Of a stretch of 34,561 nucleotides of DNA, positions 7,002 to 15,059 are shown in pieces; the first letter of the stretch is position 1, and each line of letters begins with the position of its first letter. The DNA comes from DATKMS01 sp041497995. Its GTDB lineage: Bacteria > Desulfobacterota > Binatia > HRBIN30. Below the pieces are notes generated by a model. The model did not search any database and had not been told where the DNA came from. It saw only the letters and a list, made by a program, of their open reading frames with translations. The position numbers and the translations under genes were made by a program. The stretch is taken from positions 1 through 34,561 of the forward strand of contig JBGQHM010000018.1 of assembly GCA_041497995.1 (NCBI GenBank), in the 5' to 3' direction.

Positions 7002-8462
7002 ATGGCCAGACCACGTACGGCGCGCCGCGCAGCCTCGACGGTGGCGCCACAGCGCGGGTTGAAGCGTCCGACCGTACCGGTGCTGCGCTTTCTCGGGGCA
7101 ACGGGCACGGTCACGGGTAGCCGCTTCCTCATCGACACGCCGCGGGCTCGCGTGTTGCTGGACTGCGGGCTTTTCCAGGGGCTTAAGGCACTGCGCGAGC
7201 GCAACTGGGCAACCTTTCCCGTCGACCCAGGCTCGATCGATGCCGTCGTGCTCACCCACGCGCATGTCGACCATACGGGGTATGTGCCCGCGCTGACGCG
7301 CAACGGCTTCGCCGCGCGGATCTTCGCAACCGAGGGTACGACGGCGCTATCCCGCATCGTGTTGCCGGACAGTGGACACTTGCAAGAGGAAGACGCAGCC
7401 TACGCTAATCGTAAAGGCTTCTCCAAGCACTCACCGGCGCTGCCGCTCTACACCGAGGAGGACGCGTTGCGCGCGCTCCAACACCTCACGGCGGTGCCCT
7501 TCGATGCTCCGCAGGAAGTCGCCGCCGGCATCCGCGTCACCTTCCAGCCGAGCGGCCACATCTTGGGCGCAGCGATTGTGACGGTGGAGCTCGACGGTGC
7601 GCGACCGCGGACGATCGTCTTCAGCGGCGACCTCGGCCGCCCGCACCATCCGATCCTGCGGCCGCCGGTAGCATTGCCGTCGGCGGACATCGTCCTGGTC
7701 GAGTCGACGTATGGGAACCGCCAGCACGAGGACGTCGAGTCGCTGCGTCGGTTTGAAGAGGCCTTAGTGCGCACGACGGAACGCGGCGGCATGGTGGTGA
7801 TCCCGTCGTTCGCAGTTGATCGGACGGAAGTGATCCTGTTTCACCTGCGCCGCTTGACGCTCTCCGGGCGCATTCCGAAGGTGCCGGTCTACGTCGACAG
7901 CCCGATGGCGCTGGCCACGTTGCAAATCTATCGGCGCGCCTTGGCCGATGGCAGCCCGGAGGTGCAAGCAGAGTTGCGGGGCGGCGACGATCCCTTCGAT
8001 CCCGGTCACCTGATCGAGGCGCATCGCGTCGAGGAATCAATCGCGATCAACGAGCAGCGTGGGCCCGGGATCATCATATCCGCCTCCGGCATGGCTACTG
8101 GTGGTCGGGTGCTTCATCATCTCATGAACCGACTGCCGGAGCCGCGCAACACGATCATGCTCGTCGGCTTCCAAGCGGAGGGCACGCGGGGCCGGGCGCT
8201 CGCCGACGGCGCGAAGGCGGTGAAAATGTTGGGGCGCTACATCGCGGTGCGTGCCGAGATTGTGGATATCCCAGCGTTCTCGGTGCACGCCGATCAGCGC
8301 GAGATCCTCGCTTGGCTGAAGGCGACGGCGCGCCAGCCGGAGACGACCTACATCGTGCACGGCGAGCCGGCCGCTTCTGAAGCCCTGCACGTCGCGATTG
8401 AGCGCGAGCTCGGCTGGACGGCCGCTGTGCCGCGCTATCTGGAGCAGGTGCGGCTCGACTGA
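7002..8462 (+). CDS. MBL-fold/beta-CASP RNA-processing exonuclease-like protein
   Basis: A 486-aa protein of the CPSF-73/YsH1-like group. After a basic, Ala/Arg-rich N-terminus (about 25 residues) come LRFLGATGTVTGS, LLDCGLFQG, the metal motif HAHVDH (residues 86-91), FSGDLGR, VESTYGNR at the start of the beta-CASP insert, SASGMATGGR, FSVHADQRE and a C-terminal IVHGEP. All motifs needed for two-zinc phosphodiesterase chemistry are present, so endo- or exoribonuclease activity is likely. It is convergent with the phosphorylase gene, with 12 bp between stops. In several proteobacteria a gene of this type sits near thymidine phosphorylase-like, PRPP synthetase and Pat-like genes, as here. The start is uncertain because no clear ribosome-binding site precedes 7002. 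Confidence 0.9.
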   Translation: MARPRTARRAASTVAPQRGLKRPTVPVLRFLGATGTVTGSRFLIDTPRARVLLDCGLFQGLKALRERNWATFPVDPGSIDAVVLTHAHVDHTGYVPALTRNGFAARIFATEGTTALSRIVLPDSGHLQEEDAAYANRKGFSKHSPALPLYTEEDALRALQHLTAVPFDAPQEVAAGIRVTFQPSGHILGAAIVTVELDGARPRTIVFSGDLGRPHHPILRPPVALPSADIVLVESTYGNRQHEDVESLRRFEEALVRTTERGGMVVIPSFAVDRTEVILFHLRRLTLSGRIPKVPVYVDSPMALATLQIYRRALADGSPEVQAELRGGDDPFDPGHLIEAHRVEESIAINEQRGPGIIISASGMATGGRVLHHLMNRLPEPRNTIMLVGFQAEGTRGRALADGAKAVKMLGRYIAVRAEIVDIPAFSVHADQREILAWLKATARQPETTYIVHGEPAASEALHVAIERELGWTAAVPRYLEQVRLD

Positions 8463-8474
8463 GTGGGGAGCGAG

Positions 8475-9980
8475 TCAGAAGCCGAAGGCGATGAGGTTGG
8501 GGTGTGCTGCCGCGTAGCTGCGGCCAAACTCGAGCTGCGTGGCGCTTTGTGCGTGGATCTCGAACAGCGGCTCGCCCTTGGCGACGACGTCACCGACCGT
8601 GCGTAGCAGCCTGACGCCGGCGGCGACATTGGCTGGTGCGCCGGCGCGCTTGGCAACGCGCGCCATGCGCCAGCAATCGATCTCGCGGATGTGGCCGTCG
8701 GCCGCCGACTCTACGACATGGCGATGCGGCGCTGGCGGTGGCAGTTGCCGTGGCCCCTGGGCTTCGACGATGCGGTTGAAGACCCGCTCGGCGGCCCCGG
8801 AGTCGAGGGCCTGCTGCGCGGCGTGGTAGCCGCCGAGTGGCGGCACCGCGCCGACGAGCTCGAGCAGGCGCGCCGCGAGGAACAGTGACTTCTCCCGCAG
8901 ATCGAGTGGGGCGCCGGCCTCGCGCCGCAACACGGCGAGTACGTCGAGCGCTTCCAGACGCGGGCCGATGCCCCAGCCGATGGGGCCGCGCGCTTCCGTG
9001 ATGAGCACCTCGAGGTGTAAGTCGATCTGCGCAGCAACGGCACTGAAGAGCGCGGCGAGCTGCTCCGCCGCGGCATGCGAGCGCACCTTCGCCGTCTGTC
9101 CTACGGGGATGTCGATGACCGCGTGCGTGGCGCCGGCGGTCTTCTTCTTGGCGAGGATCGACGCCACCATCTGGGTCTCGGTATCCAACTCCATGGGCCG
9201 CTCGACGGTGATGAGGATATCGTCGGCCGGCGCGAGGTCGAGCGCGCCGCCCCACGCGATGCAAGCGCCCACTTGATCGACCACCCGGTGCAGTTGTGCC
9301 GGGGGCAGCGCGACGTCGGCGAGCACGCCCATGGTGTCGGCCGTCCCGGCCGGACTGGTGATGGCGCGCGACGATGTCTTGGGGACGATGACGCCCAGCG
9401 ATGCGACGATGGGCACCACCACCATCGTCGTGCGGTGCCCTGGCACCCCGCCAATCGAATGCTTGTCGGCGATCGGGCCGGGCCCGAAGTCCAAGCGCGA
9501 GCCGGCGGCAATCATGGCGCGCGTAAAGTCGACCAGCTCCTGCAGGTCGAGTGTACGCATTGCGCACGCGAGGACGAACATCGTCAGCTCAACTTTCGAG
9601 TAGCGATGCCGGACGACGTCGGCGAGGATGGCGTCGAACGCTGCACGGTCCAGCCGCTGCCCCTGCAGCTTCGCGCGTACCAGATCGACGCTCTGGGGTG
9701 CTGGTGCGATCGTGGCGTTCACCGACGCACCCTCCGGGAGACCGAGGTCCATGAACGCGTCGTCCGACAGGCCGATCTCGTCCGCGGCCACGAGCTGATT
9801 GCGGCAGAAGTTCAGGACGCCGGTGATCTCGCGGCGCGCACCAGTGGTGGGCTCAGTTCCCAGGATGTGGACGCGGTCGAGCGGATTGAAGCCGAGGCTC
9901 CCCGCCCGCACCGCCGCCTCATGGATCATGATGACGTGCTCGCGTAGCGTGTCGATGCACAGGTGCTTGATGCGAAACAT
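8475..9980 (-). CDS. Thymidine phosphorylase-family protein, AMP phosphorylase-like
   Basis: A 501-aa protein with an extra N-terminal domain of about 85 residues before the nucleoside phosphorylase core, as in AMP phosphorylases (archaeal DeoA), rather than the 440-aa bacterial DeoA layout. The phosphate-binding motif reads KHSIGG (residues 173-178) followed by VPGHRTT, where true thymidine phosphorylases have KHSTGGVGD. Later come TSSRAITSPAGTADTM, WGGALDLAPADD, and a C-terminal barrel-sandwich domain. AMP phosphorylase converts a nucleoside 5'-monophosphate and phosphate to free base and ribose-1,5-bisphosphate; that activity is inferred here. I chose the ATG at 9980 because the family N-terminus begins with MFRIKHL; a GTG at 9998 is possible. 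It is downstream of the PRPP synthetase gene with a 42-bp gap and probably cotranscribed. Confidence 0.88.
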   Translation of the reverse strand: MFRIKHLCIDTLREHVIMIHEAAVRAGSLGFNPLDRVHILGTEPTTGARREITGVLNFCRNQLVAADEIGLSDDAFMDLGLPEGASVNATIAPAPQSVDLVRAKLQGQRLDRAAFDAILADVVRHRYSKVELTMFVLACAMRTLDLQELVDFTRAMIAAGSRLDFGPGPIADKHSIGGVPGHRTTMVVVPIVASLGVIVPKTSSRAITSPAGTADTMGVLADVALPPAQLHRVVDQVGACIAWGGALDLAPADDILITVERPMELDTETQMVASILAKKKTAGATHAVIDIPVGQTAKVRSHAAAEQLAALFSAVAAQIDLHLEVLITEARGPIGWGIGPRLEALDVLAVLRREAGAPLDLREKSLFLAARLLELVGAVPPLGGYHAAQQALDSGAAERVFNRIVEAQGPRQLPPPAPHRHVVESAADGHIREIDCWRMARVAKRAGAPANVAAGVRLLRTVGDVVAKGEPLFEIHAQSATQLEFGRSYAAAHPNLIAFGF

Positions 9981-10022
9981 CCGCCCCGGTAGTGCCACTT
10001 CGGATGCGGTGGCGCAACGGCT

Positions 10023-10994
10023 TCAGGAGAAGGTCCGGCGGATCACGGGCGCGAGAATGCCCGCCGTGGGAATGGCGTTGGTCGGATGCACGATGGTGTC
10101 GCACGACAGGATGCGCTGGACTCCAGCTCGTCGAATGCGTGGTAAGGCGCCGGGGCTGAAGATGGCGTGGACGATGATCGCGTCGATGGTGGCGACACCC
10201 GCGGCGCGGAGGGCACGCGCCACACCTGCCAGTGTTGCACCGCTGCTCGCGATGTCATCGATGATCACGGCGCGCCGGCAGCCGGGCAATGCCGGCAACT
10301 GCACGCGGACGGAGCGATCGCCGAGCCGCTGCTTGGCGCACACGACCCATGGGAGCCGGGCACGTCGTGCGATCGCTTGAATCCACGGCTTCGACTCGCC
10401 ATCGGGACCCACGACGATGGCCCCGGTCCGCAAACGGCGCAGCCAGTCAGCCAACGCCGGGGCGGCGGAGAGCGACTGTGCACGACCGGGAACCACGGCC
10501 GCCAACGTGGGAACCCGATGCAGATGCGCTTCGATGGTCAGTACCGCATCGAAGGCGCGACCCAACCACGCACCGATGACCCGCTGCGACACCGGCTCAC
10601 CCGGCGTGAAGACCGCATCTTGCCGCATGTAGGGCAGGTACGGCGCCACCAGCGTCACGCGCCGAGCGCCGGCGCGGCGCAGCGCGTCGGCAGCCAGCAC
10701 GGTCTCGACCAACTTGGCGTTAGGATCGTGCAACGAGCGTACCACGACGGCGTGGGTGCCGACCGGCGCGTGGACACGGACGATACTCTCTCCGTCCGGG
10801 AAACGATGCAGGTCGACGGTACGAGCGGGTGCATGCAGGTGGCGCGCAAGGGTACGTCCAAACGCGTCGCTGTCGGCGAAGGCGTGGATGCAGAGAGCTG
10901 AAGCGATGGGTCGACGCCGGGTGGGCACGATGTGATCTCGTAAGAGTCGGCTCATGGCTAGCGTCCGTTCGCGTGCGCGGCAACAGGTCGGCAT
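10023..10994 (-). CDS. Ribose-phosphate pyrophosphokinase (PRPP synthetase) family protein
   Basis: A 323-aa cytosolic enzyme expected to make PRPP from ribose-5-phosphate and ATP. RFPDGE, PYMRQD, IEAHLHR, VVGPDGES, a KQR flexible-loop triad and the PRPP-binding loop IIDDIASSGATL (DD at 246-247) occur in canonical order. It is divergent from housekeeping Prs (VDDMIDTAGT), so it is probably a second, specialised copy. GAGG lies eight bases before the ATG at 10994, which decides my start; an ATG at 10955 also leaves the whole core. It precedes the AMP phosphorylase-like gene on the same strand, suggesting a linked nucleotide/PRPP interconversion route. It is divergent from the GNAT/acyl-CoA synthetase gene over 70 bp. 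Confidence 0.88.
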   Translation of the reverse strand: MPTCCRARERTLAMSRLLRDHIVPTRRRPIASALCIHAFADSDAFGRTLARHLHAPARTVDLHRFPDGESIVRVHAPVGTHAVVVRSLHDPNAKLVETVLAADALRRAGARRVTLVAPYLPYMRQDAVFTPGEPVSQRVIGAWLGRAFDAVLTIEAHLHRVPTLAAVVPGRAQSLSAAPALADWLRRLRTGAIVVGPDGESKPWIQAIARRARLPWVVCAKQRLGDRSVRVQLPALPGCRRAVIIDDIASSGATLAGVARALRAAGVATIDAIIVHAIFSPGALPRIRRAGVQRILSCDTIVHPTNAIPTAGILAPVIRRTFS

Positions 10995-11007
10995 GACGCA
11001 CGCCTCG

Positions 11008-11034
11008 TTGACAACCCGGAAAGAGGCGTAGAAG
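11008..11034 (+). promoter_or_regulatory. Candidate sigma70-type promoter for the GNAT/acyl-CoA synthetase gene
   Basis: A perfect TTGACA at 11008-11013 is followed after 15 bp by TAGAAG (11029-11034, four of six matches to TATAAT). Transcription would start near 11041, about 24 nt before the ATG at 11065, leaving room for the visible GGGGG ribosome-binding site. The 15-bp spacer is shorter than the usual 16-18, so confidence is limited. Confidence 0.4.
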
Positions 11035-11064
11035 CTTGTGCCCGTCTCGTGCGAGGGGGCGCGT

Positions 11065-13770
11065 ATGAGTTCCAATCTCACCAGTGACCCGCGTCGATAC
11101 AGCGCTGAAGGCATCCTCCGCGACGGTGGCTCGATTCACATCCGCGCGATGCGACCGGGCGACAAGCAGCGGTTGCTCGATCACTTCGGTCGCTTGAGCG
11201 CGCAGTCGGTGTACTTTCGCTTCTTCCGTGCCAAGAAGCGATTGACCGATGAGGAGTTGGTTCAGTTTACGGAGCTCGACTTCGTGCGCAACGCGGCCCT
11301 CGTCGCGACGCTCGGGCAACGGGAGGACGAGAGGATCATCGGTGTCGGCCGCTATGCAGTGGTCGACAATGGTGGGGTGCGCGCCGAGGTGGCGTTCGCG
11401 GTAGCCGACGACTACCAGGGCCGCGGCGTCGGCACGCTGTTGCTCGAACACCTGGCCCCCATCGCCCGCGCCAAGGGCGTTACGGAGTTCGAAGCCGACG
11501 TGTTGGGCGAGAACAATCGCATGCTCGAAGTGTTCTCCCAAAGCGGCTTTGTCGTGAAGCGGTCCATCGAGGACGGCATCTTTCACGTCACGTTCCCCAC
11601 CGAACAGACCGAGCAGGTTCAGGAGGCGAGCCTGGCCCGCGAGCGGGTGGCAGCGGCGCGCAGTCTCGTCCCGATCCTGAATCCGCGATCGGTGGCGATT
11701 GTCGGCGCATCACGGCATCCGAGAACGATCGGTGCGGCGCTCGTGGCAAACGCGAAGCGCAGCGGCTTTACCGGGGCGATCTACCCGATCAACCCGCAGG
11801 CAACTGAGATCGAAGGGCTCACAGCGTATCCGAGCCTGACCGCGGTCCACGCACCGATCGATCTGGCGATCATCGCCGTGCCGGCTCCGGCCGTCGAAGC
11901 GGCGGTGGCAGAGTGCGCACGGGTCGGCGTACGCGGCGTGGTGGTGATCTCGTCGGGATTTGCCGAAGTCTCCGCGGAGGGACGCGCCGCGCAGCAACGC
12001 CTGAAGGATCTCGTGCGTGCTTCCGGCATGCGTATGGTCGGCCCCAACTGCATGGGCATCCTCAACACCGACCCGGCCGTGTCGCTCAATGGTACGTTTG
12101 CGCCGACGTGGCCACCGGCGGGCAACATCGGCATGCTGTCGCAAAGCGGTGCGCTCGGGCTGGCGATCCTCGACTACGTGCGCACCTACAACATCGGCAT
12201 CTCGACGTTCGTCTCGGCGGGTAACAAGGCGGACGTTTCGGGTAATGATCTTCTCTGTTACTGGGCCGATGATCCGCTGACGCAGGTGATCGTGCTGTAC
12301 CTGGAGAGTTTCGGAAATCCGCGCAAGTTTGCGCGCATCGCACCGGAGATCGCGCGCCACAAGCCGATCGTTGCCGTGAAGTCGGGTCGGTCGGCGGCGG
12401 GGACGCGCGCCGCTTCGAGTCATTCGGCGGCGCTGGCAAGTCTGGACGTTGCCGTGGACGCGCTGTTCGAGCAGGCGGGCGTGATTCGCACCGGCACGCT
12501 GGAAGAGTTGTTCGACGTGGCGGCGTTGCTGTCGACGCAGCCGGTGCCGGCAGGGCCGCGCGTCGGGGTCGTCACCAATGCCGGCGGCCCCGGCATTCTG
12601 CTTGCCGACGCATGTGAAGCGCAGGGGTTGAAGTTACCCGAGTTGACGGCGGAGACGGTTGCACGTCTGCGGACGTTTCTCCCGGCACACGCAGGACTCT
12701 CCAACCCGATCGACATGATCGCCTCCGCAACCCCCGAGCAGTATGTGCAGAGCATCGAGGCGGTGGGCATAGATCCCAACGTTGACTCGATCGTCGTGAT
12801 CTACATTCCGCCGCTGGTCAGTAAGCCAGAGGACATAGCCGCCGCAATTGCCCGCGGAGCCGGGACGGTGCCGGCAGAGAAGCCAGTGCTTTCGGTATTC
12901 ATTTCGTCGAAGGGCGCACCTGCGATCCTCAGCACGGGGCGGCGCGGCGCGCTGCCGTCGTACAGCTTTCCGGAGAGTGCGGCGCAGGCGCTGGCGGCGG
13001 CGGAGCGTTACGGACGGTGGCGCAGCCGGCCGCGTGGCAATGTCCTCTATCTGGATGCCTTCGCGCGCAGCACGGTCCGCGCGGTGATCGATCGCGTGCT
13101 CGCCGGAGCAACCGAGCCCGCTTGGGTGACGCCACGGGACCTTGCGACACTCCTGTGTGCAGTCGGGATCGACATCGCGGCGTCGGAGCAGACGTCACCA
13201 GCGGAGGCGGTGGCCACCGCGGAACGCATGGGGTATCCGTTGGTGGCGAAGGTGATCGCGCCGGAGATCGTGCACAAGAGCGATGTGGGCGGCGTCATCA
13301 TACGGCTCGAATCGGCTGACGCGGTGGCCCGCGCGGTGGACACGTTGACGGCGCGCGTCCGCGCGCTCGGCGTGCGTCTCGACGGTATCCTCCTGCAGCG
13401 CGAAGTACGCGACGGAATCGAGGCGCTGGTCGGCGTGACGACCGACCCGACGTTTGGGCCGCTCGTGGTCTGCGGCTTGGGCGGTGTTCTTGTCGAGCTC
13501 TTGCGCGACGTCGCGTTCTGCCTGACGCCGGTCAGCGACATCGACGCTGCAGAGATGCTTGCCAAGCTCCGATCGAACCCACTTCTCGACGGCTACCGCG
13601 GTGGCCTGCCTGGAGACCGCGACGCGTTGATGCAGGTCATCATGCGCATCTCGGCTTTGGTGGAGATCGCACCGGAGATTCGCGAGCTCGATCTCAATCC
13701 GGTGAAGATCCTCACGCCCGGAAAGGGTGCGATTGTCGTCGACGGACGCATGCGTGTCGGCCCAGCCTGA
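11065..13770 (+). CDS. GNAT acetyltransferase fused to ADP-forming acyl-CoA synthetase (Pat-like)
   Basis: A 901-aa fusion. Residues about 20-185 form a GNAT domain (RAMRPGDKQRLLDHF, then the acetyl-CoA loop QGRGVGTLL). Residues about 195-650 hold the CoA-binding and CoA-ligase domains (IVGASRHPRTIG, GPNCMGILN, and phosphorylatable His453 in SHSAAL). The last 220 residues are an ATP-grasp domain (AKVIAPEIVHKSDVGG). In Salmonella Pat the synthetase half is N-terminal and its His is lost; here GNAT comes first and the His is kept, so the synthetase half may still be active in forming acyl-CoA with ATP. Lysine acylation of enzymes is the likely GNAT role. The ATG at 11065 follows GGGGG; a GTG at 11038 lies in frame. 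SRPBCC and Slp genes follow closely. Confidence 0.92.
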   Translation: MSSNLTSDPRRYSAEGILRDGGSIHIRAMRPGDKQRLLDHFGRLSAQSVYFRFFRAKKRLTDEELVQFTELDFVRNAALVATLGQREDERIIGVGRYAVVDNGGVRAEVAFAVADDYQGRGVGTLLLEHLAPIARAKGVTEFEADVLGENNRMLEVFSQSGFVVKRSIEDGIFHVTFPTEQTEQVQEASLARERVAAARSLVPILNPRSVAIVGASRHPRTIGAALVANAKRSGFTGAIYPINPQATEIEGLTAYPSLTAVHAPIDLAIIAVPAPAVEAAVAECARVGVRGVVVISSGFAEVSAEGRAAQQRLKDLVRASGMRMVGPNCMGILNTDPAVSLNGTFAPTWPPAGNIGMLSQSGALGLAILDYVRTYNIGISTFVSAGNKADVSGNDLLCYWADDPLTQVIVLYLESFGNPRKFARIAPEIARHKPIVAVKSGRSAAGTRAASSHSAALASLDVAVDALFEQAGVIRTGTLEELFDVAALLSTQPVPAGPRVGVVTNAGGPGILLADACEAQGLKLPELTAETVARLRTFLPAHAGLSNPIDMIASATPEQYVQSIEAVGIDPNVDSIVVIYIPPLVSKPEDIAAAIARGAGTVPAEKPVLSVFISSKGAPAILSTGRRGALPSYSFPESAAQALAAAERYGRWRSRPRGNVLYLDAFARSTVRAVIDRVLAGATEPAWVTPRDLATLLCAVGIDIAASEQTSPAEAVATAERMGYPLVAKVIAPEIVHKSDVGGVIIRLESADAVARAVDTLTARVRALGVRLDGILLQREVRDGIEALVGVTTDPTFGPLVVCGLGGVLVELLRDVAFCLTPVSDIDAAEMLAKLRSNPLLDGYRGGLPGDRDALMQVIMRISALVEIAPEIRELDLNPVKILTPGKGAIVVDGRMRVGPA

Positions 13771-13780
13771 GGTAGCGGCG

Positions 13781-14176
13781 ATGCCCAAGACCATCCAACA
13801 AAGTGTTGTCTTGCCGGCAGCCCCGGAGGCGTTGTTCGACGCGTACCTCGACGCGCAACAGCACGCCGCGATCACCGGTGCACCCGTGCAGATCGCGCCA
13901 GTTGCAGGCGCCGAGTTTTGCGCCTTCAACGGAGCGTTGTCGGGACGCATCTTGGAGATCGCGCCGCGGCGGCTCATCGTACAAACCTGGCGTTCCAGCC
14001 ACTGGACCATCGACGACATCGATTCGATTCTGGTGCTGACGTTCTGGCCGCACACTGTGGGTGGGCGCATCGACCTCGTGCACGTCAACGTTGCCGACCA
14101 CGACTACGACGATGTGCACCAGGGGTGGGAGAAATACTACTGGAGCCGGTGGCGTGCGCATCTGGAGCAGCGCTAG
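13781..14176 (+). CDS. SRPBCC/AHSA1-like ligand-binding domain protein
   Basis: A 131-aa single-domain protein of the START/Bet v1-like fold, AHSA1 (activator of Hsp90 ATPase homologue 1-like) group. The early block VVLPAAPEALFDAYLD, the central SGRILEIAPRRLIVQTWRS, and the closing GWEKYYWSRW are typical. Members bind hydrophobic ligands or act as chaperone accessories; the function of most bacterial ones is unknown. The ATG at 13781 follows GAGG with good spacing and lies 10 bp after the acyl-CoA synthetase stop, so cotranscription is likely. An in-frame upstream extension overlaps the previous gene and was rejected. Confidence 0.85.
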   Translation: MPKTIQQSVVLPAAPEALFDAYLDAQQHAAITGAPVQIAPVAGAEFCAFNGALSGRILEIAPRRLIVQTWRSSHWTIDDIDSILVLTFWPHTVGGRIDLVHVNVADHDYDDVHQGWEKYYWSRWRAHLEQR

Positions 14177-14191
14177 ACGACACGTGCCGGA

Positions 14192-14704
14192 ATGAACCGC
14201 CGTTGGTTGCTGCTGAGCGTACTTCCCTGTGTGTGGGGCGCGTGCGTGACACCGCCTGCGGTGTTGTCCGGCGGCGCCTTCTCAGAAACCACAGTGGAAG
14301 AGGCGCAGTCGCGTGACCTGACTGGGCAGCGAGTTCGGTGGGGTGGAAGCATCGTGGCAACCGAGCCGGGGAAGGACGAGACCTGCTTTGAGGTTGTCAG
14401 TCGGCCCCTCGATCGCGAGGCGCGGCCGCGCCGCACCGATGACTCGGATGGCCGATTTCTCGCGTGTGCCGCGGGCTTCTTCGACCCGGCCGTCTACGCG
14501 GAGGGTCGGGAGATTTCGGTGGTCGGCACGCTGCAGGCGACGACACTGCGCAAGATTGGCGAGTACGAGTACCGCTACCCGCGTGTGATCGCCGAAAACG
14601 TGTATCTCTGGCCGAAGCGGGAACCCGTGCCCCCATACTACTACTACGGACCGTGGGCCGGCCCGCCGTGGTATTCGGTCTGGGGTCCGTGGCCGTACTG
14701 GTAG
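14192..14704 (+). CDS. Slp-family outer membrane lipoprotein
   Basis: A 170-aa exported lipoprotein. A short basic and hydrophobic signal peptide ends in the lipobox VWGAC with Cys18 as the lipidation site. The body matches the Slp (starvation-inducible lipoprotein) family: an LTGQRVRWGGSIV segment, ETCFEVVSRPL, RFLACAAGFFDP and VVGTL, with EYRYPRVIAENVYLWP near the end. The C-terminus is Pro/Tyr/Trp-rich. E. coli Slp is induced in stationary phase and its exact role is unsettled. It is 15 bp after the SRPBCC gene. Its location in a block of stress-type genes fits the family name, but that does not prove regulation here. Confidence 0.85.
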   Translation: MNRRWLLLSVLPCVWGACVTPPAVLSGGAFSETTVEEAQSRDLTGQRVRWGGSIVATEPGKDETCFEVVSRPLDREARPRRTDDSDGRFLACAAGFFDPAVYAEGREISVVGTLQATTLRKIGEYEYRYPRVIAENVYLWPKREPVPPYYYYGPWAGPPWYSVWGPWPYW

Positions 14705-14715
14705 GTGTGCAGCGC

Positions 14716-15051
14716 TTAGCGACGGCGTTTAGCCGGACGTGGTGCTGGGGGCCGCGCCCCGCGCGTGCCGTTGCTCGTGGCGCCGACGCCGGAGATGGCT
14801 GATACCACATCGCTGGCCGGGTGCACGCGCACCGTCAGCGTCGGCCCGTAGTGCAACACGAAGCTGTTGAGCGCTTCGACGCTTTCCGCCTCGATGATGG
14901 CGACACCGCGAAACGGTGGCTCGCCATCCTGCCACACGTATTCGCCGATGAAACGGAAGCCGTCAGGCTTGGCATCATCCCATTCGAGACGTTTTGCGAT
15001 GGCGGCATCGAGCGTCGGCCACGTCAATTCATACTCGGCAACGAAAAGCAT
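14716..15051 (-). CDS. DUF3303-like small protein
   Basis: A 111-aa soluble protein beginning MLFVAEYELTW, with GFRFIGEYVWQDG and VAIIEAESVEALNSF, the pattern of a small ferredoxin-like alpha/beta domain of the DUF3303 type (dimeric alpha-beta barrel related). No catalytic residues are recognisable. The last 25 residues are Ala/Pro/Arg-rich and probably disordered. TGAGGTGA immediately upstream of the ATG at 15051 overlaps the stop of the PhaC-like gene, and the gap is only 8 bp, so it is translated from the same mRNA. Function unknown; a regulatory or accessory role next to PHA synthesis is only an inference. Confidence 0.7.
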   Translation of the reverse strand: MLFVAEYELTWPTLDAAIAKRLEWDDAKPDGFRFIGEYVWQDGEPPFRGVAIIEAESVEALNSFVLHYGPTLTVRVHPASDVVSAISGVGATSNGTRGARPPAPRPAKRRR

Positions 15052-15059
15052 CGGTCACC

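Noticed and set aside
8590..9567. 325-codon frame overlapping the phosphorylase gene in another frame
   Set aside because: The product is almost entirely Arg/Gly/His-rich, typical of a shifted GC-rich frame.
9075..9947. 290-codon plus-strand frame opposite the phosphorylase gene
   Set aside because: No motif, and it covers a gene with strong family evidence.
10720..11586. 288-codon minus-strand frame over the GNAT domain and the divergent promoter
   Set aside because: It crosses the start regions of two well-supported divergent genes and has no domain.
13195..14088. 297-codon minus-strand frame opposite the acyl-CoA synthetase end and the SRPBCC gene
   Set aside because: Crosses two real genes and has low protein character.
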